Positions 60,952 to 64,000 of a stretch of 64,000 bases of DNA are shown piece after piece. The notes beneath the pieces are model-generated. The model ran no database searches. It was not told the DNA's origin and saw nothing but the letters and a program-made list of their open reading frames with translations. The position numbers were made by a program, and so were the translations under genes. Position 1 is the first letter of the stretch. Each line of letters opens with the position of its first letter. The DNA comes from Brachybacterium subflavum (lineage in GTDB: Bacteria > Actinomycetota > Actinomycetes > Actinomycetales > Dermabacteraceae), in contig NZ_VIGP01000002.1 in the NCBI RefSeq assembly GCF_009299795.1, forward strand, positions 248,001 through 312,000, given 5' to 3'.

Positions 60952-61685
60952 TGACCGGATCGTCGATCGGCATGCGCACGCTGCGCGTCCCCGCGCCCCA
61001 TCCCCCGCGCCGGGGGCTGTTCATCTCGTTCGAGGGCGGGGAGGCCGCGGGCAAGACCACCCAGATCGGGATGCTCCGCGATCACCTCGTGCATCGCCGC
61101 GAGGTGGCCGAGGATCTCGTGCTCACCACGCGCGAGCCCGGCGGCACCGAGCTCGGGAAGAGCATCCGCGAGCTGGTGCTGCACGGCGATGACGTGAGCG
61201 CGCGCGCCGAGGCGCTGCTGTACGCGGCGGACCGTGCCCACCACATCGAGACGGTGGTGCGCCCGCACCTGGCCCGCGGCGGTCTCGTGCTCGCGGACCG
61301 CTACCTGGACTCCTCGATCGCCTACCAGGGCGTGGGCCGCTCGCTCTCGCAGGAGCAGATCGCCGCCCTCAGCCTGTGGGCGACCGACGGTCTGCTCCCC
61401 CATCGCACGATCCTGCTGGACCTGCACCCCGACGCCCTCTCGGAGCGCCGCGAGGCGCATTCGCTGGACCGGCTCGAGCGCGAGGGCCGCGCCTTCCACG
61501 ATGCCGTGCGCGCCGAGTTCCTCGAGCTCGCCGAGGCCGAGCCGGACCGCTTCGTGGTCGTGGATGCCTCCCGCAGCCCCCAGGAGGTGCACGAGGAGGT
61601 CCTCGCGGCGATCGCCGACGACCTCGCGACGCTCGACCCGACCTTCGAGGTCGACACCTCGCATCCCGGGGCCGACGACCGATGA
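60951..61685 (+). CDS. tmk: Thymidylate kinase
   Basis: 244 residues. P-loop FEGGEAAGKTTQ, DR(Y) motif LADRYLDSSIAYQGVGR, and REPGGTELGKSIREL match dTMP kinase, which makes dTDP. It carries a 20-residue N-terminal extension relative to common forms; a start at 60972 (ATG, MRTLRV) is possible. TGATG overlap with the oxidoreductase and ATGA overlap with holB; tmk-holB adjacency is widely conserved. Confidence 0.94.
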   Translation: MTGSSIGMRTLRVPAPHPPRRGLFISFEGGEAAGKTTQIGMLRDHLVHRREVAEDLVLTTREPGGTELGKSIRELVLHGDDVSARAEALLYAADRAHHIETVVRPHLARGGLVLADRYLDSSIAYQGVGRSLSQEQIAALSLWATDGLLPHRTILLDLHPDALSERREAHSLDRLEREGRAFHDAVRAEFLELAEAEPDRFVVVDASRSPQEVHEEVLAAIADDLATLDPTFEVDTSHPGADDR

Positions 61686-62893
61686 GCGCGCCGACGAGCA
61701 CGGGTTCGACGGGCGCGGGCCTGACGAGCACGGACCCGACGGACCCGGGTCCGGCGGGGGTGTGGGCCGACGTCGTGGGCCAGGAGGCCGCGGTCGCCCA
61801 GTTCCGTCGCGCCGCCTCCCCCGAGGGCTCCCTCGCACAGGCCTGGCTGATCACGGGCCCGCCCGGATCGGGCCGGTCGACGGCCGCCCGCGCCTTCGCG
61901 GCGACCCTGCAGTGCGAGACCGGGGAGGGCTGCGGGCACTGCCATGCCTGCCGCACGGTCCTCGCGGGCACTCATCCGGACGTCACTGCGGTCGCGACCG
62001 ACAAGCTGTCGATCTCCAAGGAGGAGGTCCGCTCCCTGGTGCTCACGGCGCAGCGCTCACCGGCGACCGGCGCGCACCGGGTGATCATCATCGAGGACGC
62101 CGATCGTATGAGCGCGGGCACCTTCAACGTGCTGCTGAAATCGATCGAGGAGCCGCCCCCGCACACGGTGTGGATGCTGTGCGCGCCGTCGGCCGAGGAT
62201 CTCGCACCCACGATCCGCTCCCGCTGCCGTGTGGTCACCCTCGCGATCCCGCGGCCGTCCGACGTCGCCGAGCTGCTCGTCCGGCGAGACGGCGCCGACC
62301 CGGACCTCGCCGAGCGCGCGGCCCTCGCCGCGCAGGGGCACATCGGGCTCGCCCTGCGGTACGCGACGCAGCCCGGTGCGCTCGAGGCGCGCGAGGAGTC
62401 GGCCCGCACCCTGCTGGGTCTGCGCAGCAGCGGCCAGGCCGTGCTCGCGGCGGGCACGCTCGTGGAGCGCGCGAACGCGGAGGCCGCCGCGACGGCCGAC
62501 GACGTCGCCGCGAAGGAGAAGGAGCGCTTCCTGCGCTCGGCGGGCATCGAGGACGGCAAGGTCCCCCCGTCCCTGCGCTCGCAGATGCGCCAGCTCGAGG
62601 ACGACGCGAAGCGCCGGCGCACGCGCCTCGTGCGGGACGTGCTGGACCGTTACCTGCTGGATGCCCATTCCGTGCTGCGCGACGTGCTCGTGCTGCAGCT
62701 GGGCACGGACGCCGAGCTCGTGAACCCGGGCGTGCGCGAGGAGATCGTGCACGCCGCCGAGGGCGCGGATCCGCAGGTCACGCTCGCCCTGCTCGACGCG
62801 GTGCAGCAGGCGCGCACGCGGATCGCGGGCAACGTGCCCCCGCTGCTCGCGACCGAGGCGCTGCTCGCCCGGATCGCCGTCCGCGCCGGCTGA
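61682..62893 (+). CDS. holB: DNA polymerase III subunit delta'
   Basis: 403 residues. Clamp-loader AAA+ protein: VVGQEAAVAQFRRAA, Walker-A-like GPPGSGRST, the zinc module CETGEGCGHCHACRTV and the sensor region EDADRMSAGTFNVLLKSIEEPPPHTVWML. Length 403 versus about 330-400 in actinobacteria; the first 26 residues are a Ser/Thr/Gly-rich repeat. Part of the clamp-loader complex with tau/gamma and delta. Translationally coupled to tmk. Confidence 0.93.
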   Translation: MSAPTSTGSTGAGLTSTDPTDPGPAGVWADVVGQEAAVAQFRRAASPEGSLAQAWLITGPPGSGRSTAARAFAATLQCETGEGCGHCHACRTVLAGTHPDVTAVATDKLSISKEEVRSLVLTAQRSPATGAHRVIIIEDADRMSAGTFNVLLKSIEEPPPHTVWMLCAPSAEDLAPTIRSRCRVVTLAIPRPSDVAELLVRRDGADPDLAERAALAAQGHIGLALRYATQPGALEAREESARTLLGLRSSGQAVLAAGTLVERANAEAAATADDVAAKEKERFLRSAGIEDGKVPPSLRSQMRQLEDDAKRRRTRLVRDVLDRYLLDAHSVLRDVLVLQLGTDAELVNPGVREEIVHAAEGADPQVTLALLDAVQQARTRIAGNVPPLLATEALLARIAVRAG

Positions 62894-63236
62894 GCACTCG
62901 GGGAGTGTCTGCTCCTCGAAAAGCAGGACCAGGGTCCCGCGACGCGAGCCCCTGTCAGGTCAGGTCACGTCAGGCGGCGAGCTCGGGCGAGCGACCGCCG
63001 GAGCGTGGTCTCATCCCGGGGCGTGCACCACGTGTAGTAAGAGGTCGGGTGACGGCATATATGGCACGTCACCCGACCTCCTGCTACGTGTACTGCACGG
63101 GGTCGTTTCACGCTCCCGATCGGTCGCCCCGGATCCACTGATCCGCACGCCTCACGCGTGGGCCAGCGCATGGCACATGAACGCTGACGGCTGACGGTTC
63201 GCCGCGCGGTCTGCACCGATCAGAGGCGCAGGTCGC
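62894..63236. other. 343-base interval without a gene
   Basis: Convergent gap between holB and the DUF3027 gene. It contains the hairpin at 63034-63087 and GTCAGG-type short repeats (62956-62973). No tRNA or credible ORF is seen. Confidence 0.7.
63034..63087. terminator. Long inverted repeat between holB and the DUF3027 gene
   Basis: 21-base arms 63034-63054 and 63067-63087 with two mismatches and the AT-rich loop GCATATATGGCA. The left arm contains GAGGTCGGGTGACG. Serves convergent genes. Confidence 0.7.
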
Positions 63237-64000
63237 TCAGGGTGCGACGGTGTGCGAGTCGTCCGCCGTCGCCTCCGAGGCCGCGTCAGGTGCTTCTCCT
63301 GCGGCATCGGCCTCACCGGTCGCCACCGTCCCGCCGGCGGACTCGGTCTCTCCCGGCGCCACGGCCTCACCGGGCTCCTCGGCTGCAGCAGGTGCCTCGG
63401 TCTCCGCATCGCCCTCGGTCTCCGCGACGCCGTCAGCATCCGCAGCACTCTGGCCACTGCCCGTGCTGCGATCGAGGTCGACCCGGTACTCGTCGACCAC
63501 GACGCCCTCGTCGGGGCCGGAGTCCTGCTGGGGCTCCTCCTTACCGGTCTCCGAGTGCGAGCCGCAGCCGTAATCGAGGTGCACCACATGGCCGTCGGCC
63601 ACGGACCACTCGTTCGTGCACACGCCGAACTCGGTGCGCAGCGAGCCGGCCATGAGCGTGAGGAACCCGCACGAGGAGCAGGTCGCGGTCACGGTGCCCC
63701 GGCGCTTGCGGGCCGAGACCGGACGCGGGCCGAAATCGCCCGCGAACCAGCGGTCGGCGGCCTCCTCGCGCCCGAGGGGCGAGAGCACGCGCGGGCGTCC
63801 GAGCCCGAGCTCCCATTGCGCGACGCGGTCGGCCTCGGCGTCGTCGGTCTGCTCGTAGCCCTGTTCGAGGCGCTCGTCGGCCTCCTGGTAGGGCAGCAGA
63901 TCGTCGGCCCCGACGTCGGAGGGCTTCAGGCGCTCCGACCAGGGCTCCCAGTCGGGGGCGAGCAGTGCGCCGTCGCCGGGCAGCAGCACGGTCTCGCACA
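63237..64000 (-). CDS. DUF3027 family protein (partial, runs off right edge)
   Basis: At least 254 residues; the frame is open to the right edge, so the N terminus is missing. LLPGDGALLAPDWEPWSERL, WFAGDFGPRPVS, CSSCGFLTLMAGSLRTEFGVCTNEWSVADGHVVHLDYGCGSHSET are the conserved DUF3027 blocks, with cysteines spaced as a possible zinc site. DUF3027 proteins occur only in actinobacteria and their function is unknown. The last 100 residues are an acidic Ala/Glu/Gly-rich tail that is probably disordered. Confidence 0.88.
   Translation of the reverse strand, partial: CETVLLPGDGALLAPDWEPWSERLKPSDVGADDLLPYQEADERLEQGYEQTDDAEADRVAQWELGLGRPRVLSPLGREEAADRWFAGDFGPRPVSARKRRGTVTATCSSCGFLTLMAGSLRTEFGVCTNEWSVADGHVVHLDYGCGSHSETGKEEPQQDSGPDEGVVVDEYRVDLDRSTGSGQSAADADGVAETEGDAETEAPAAAEEPGEAVAPGETESAGGTVATGEADAAGEAPDAASEATADDSHTVAP

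Noticed and set aside
62965-63216. 83-codon minus-strand frame between holB and DUF3027 gene
   Set aside because: It runs through the hairpin, is Arg-rich, and has no ribosome site or leaderless promoter.

Overview
This 64 kb window looks like ordinary core chromosome of a very high-GC Gram-positive bacterium. Actinomycetota is strongly suggested by mycothiol synthase (mshD), a PhoP-type PHO box upstream of pstS, DUF3027, DUF2516, DUF4190 and DUF4244 proteins, and the 'helicase/secretion neighbourhood' Tad-like cluster. Micrococcales, perhaps Brachybacterium or another Dermabacteraceae member, is my best guess from general gene content; this is inference, not a database result. I see no rRNA, tRNA, CRISPR array, prophage or insertion sequence, and no recognisable defence locus.

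Layout. 1-6.1 kb (minus): a 2-oxoacid dehydrogenase E1alpha-E1beta-E2 operon, two FluC/CrcB fluoride-channel subunits and a CopD-CtaG membrane protein cut by the left edge. 6.2-12 kb: a membrane-anchored hypothetical protein, a spermidine-synthase-like protein, hisC, a holin-like protein and purB. 12.2-18.7 kb: ppdK with a structured leader, an SDR, a PTH2-like protein, a CPBP protease and a lactone oxidase. 18.9-26.1 kb (minus): rhodanese, an FtsX/ATPase ABC pair and the phosphate uptake operon pstSCAB with its PHO box. 26.3-34.6 kb: a DUF4190 protein, NUDIX-phosphatase, mshD, then plus-strand membrane and folate/Fe-S genes including a 33-codon microprotein. 34.8-42.3 kb: fba, a SpoU methyltransferase, DedA, a zinc peptidase, pyrE, an SDR, an M20 peptidase and xth. 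42.4-52.6 kb: a Tad-like pilus cluster (CpaE-like, TadA, fused TadB/TadC, pilin-like, two TadE-like) converging on a DUF1998-type helicase, then a methyltransferase and PAP2 phosphatase. 52.7-64 kb: topA, a sugar ABC importer, a Gfo/Idh/MocA oxidoreductase, tmk, holB and a partial DUF3027 gene.

I did not find a new multi-gene system. The most striking signals are non-coding. (1) Short GC-rich tandem repeats (11-54 bp units) begin at or just past the stop codons of at least seven genes, and similar in-frame repeats sit inside several coding regions. (2) Several gene ends, mostly convergent junctions, carry long inverted repeats with 14-26 bp arms of unrelated sequence. (3) About seventeen genes have a TANNNT-like hexamer ending 6-7 nt before the start codon, which indicates leaderless transcription. 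(4) The topA frame stays open beyond its TAG stop into an 18-bp-periodic tail.

Genes appear to work together as follows: the oxoacid dehydrogenase operon supplies acyl-CoA under a likely repressor site; pstSCAB imports phosphate; the Tad cluster would build a Flp-type pilus or secretion machine with its prepilin peptidase encoded elsewhere; the ABC importer and the neighbouring oxidoreductase probably handle a carbohydrate.
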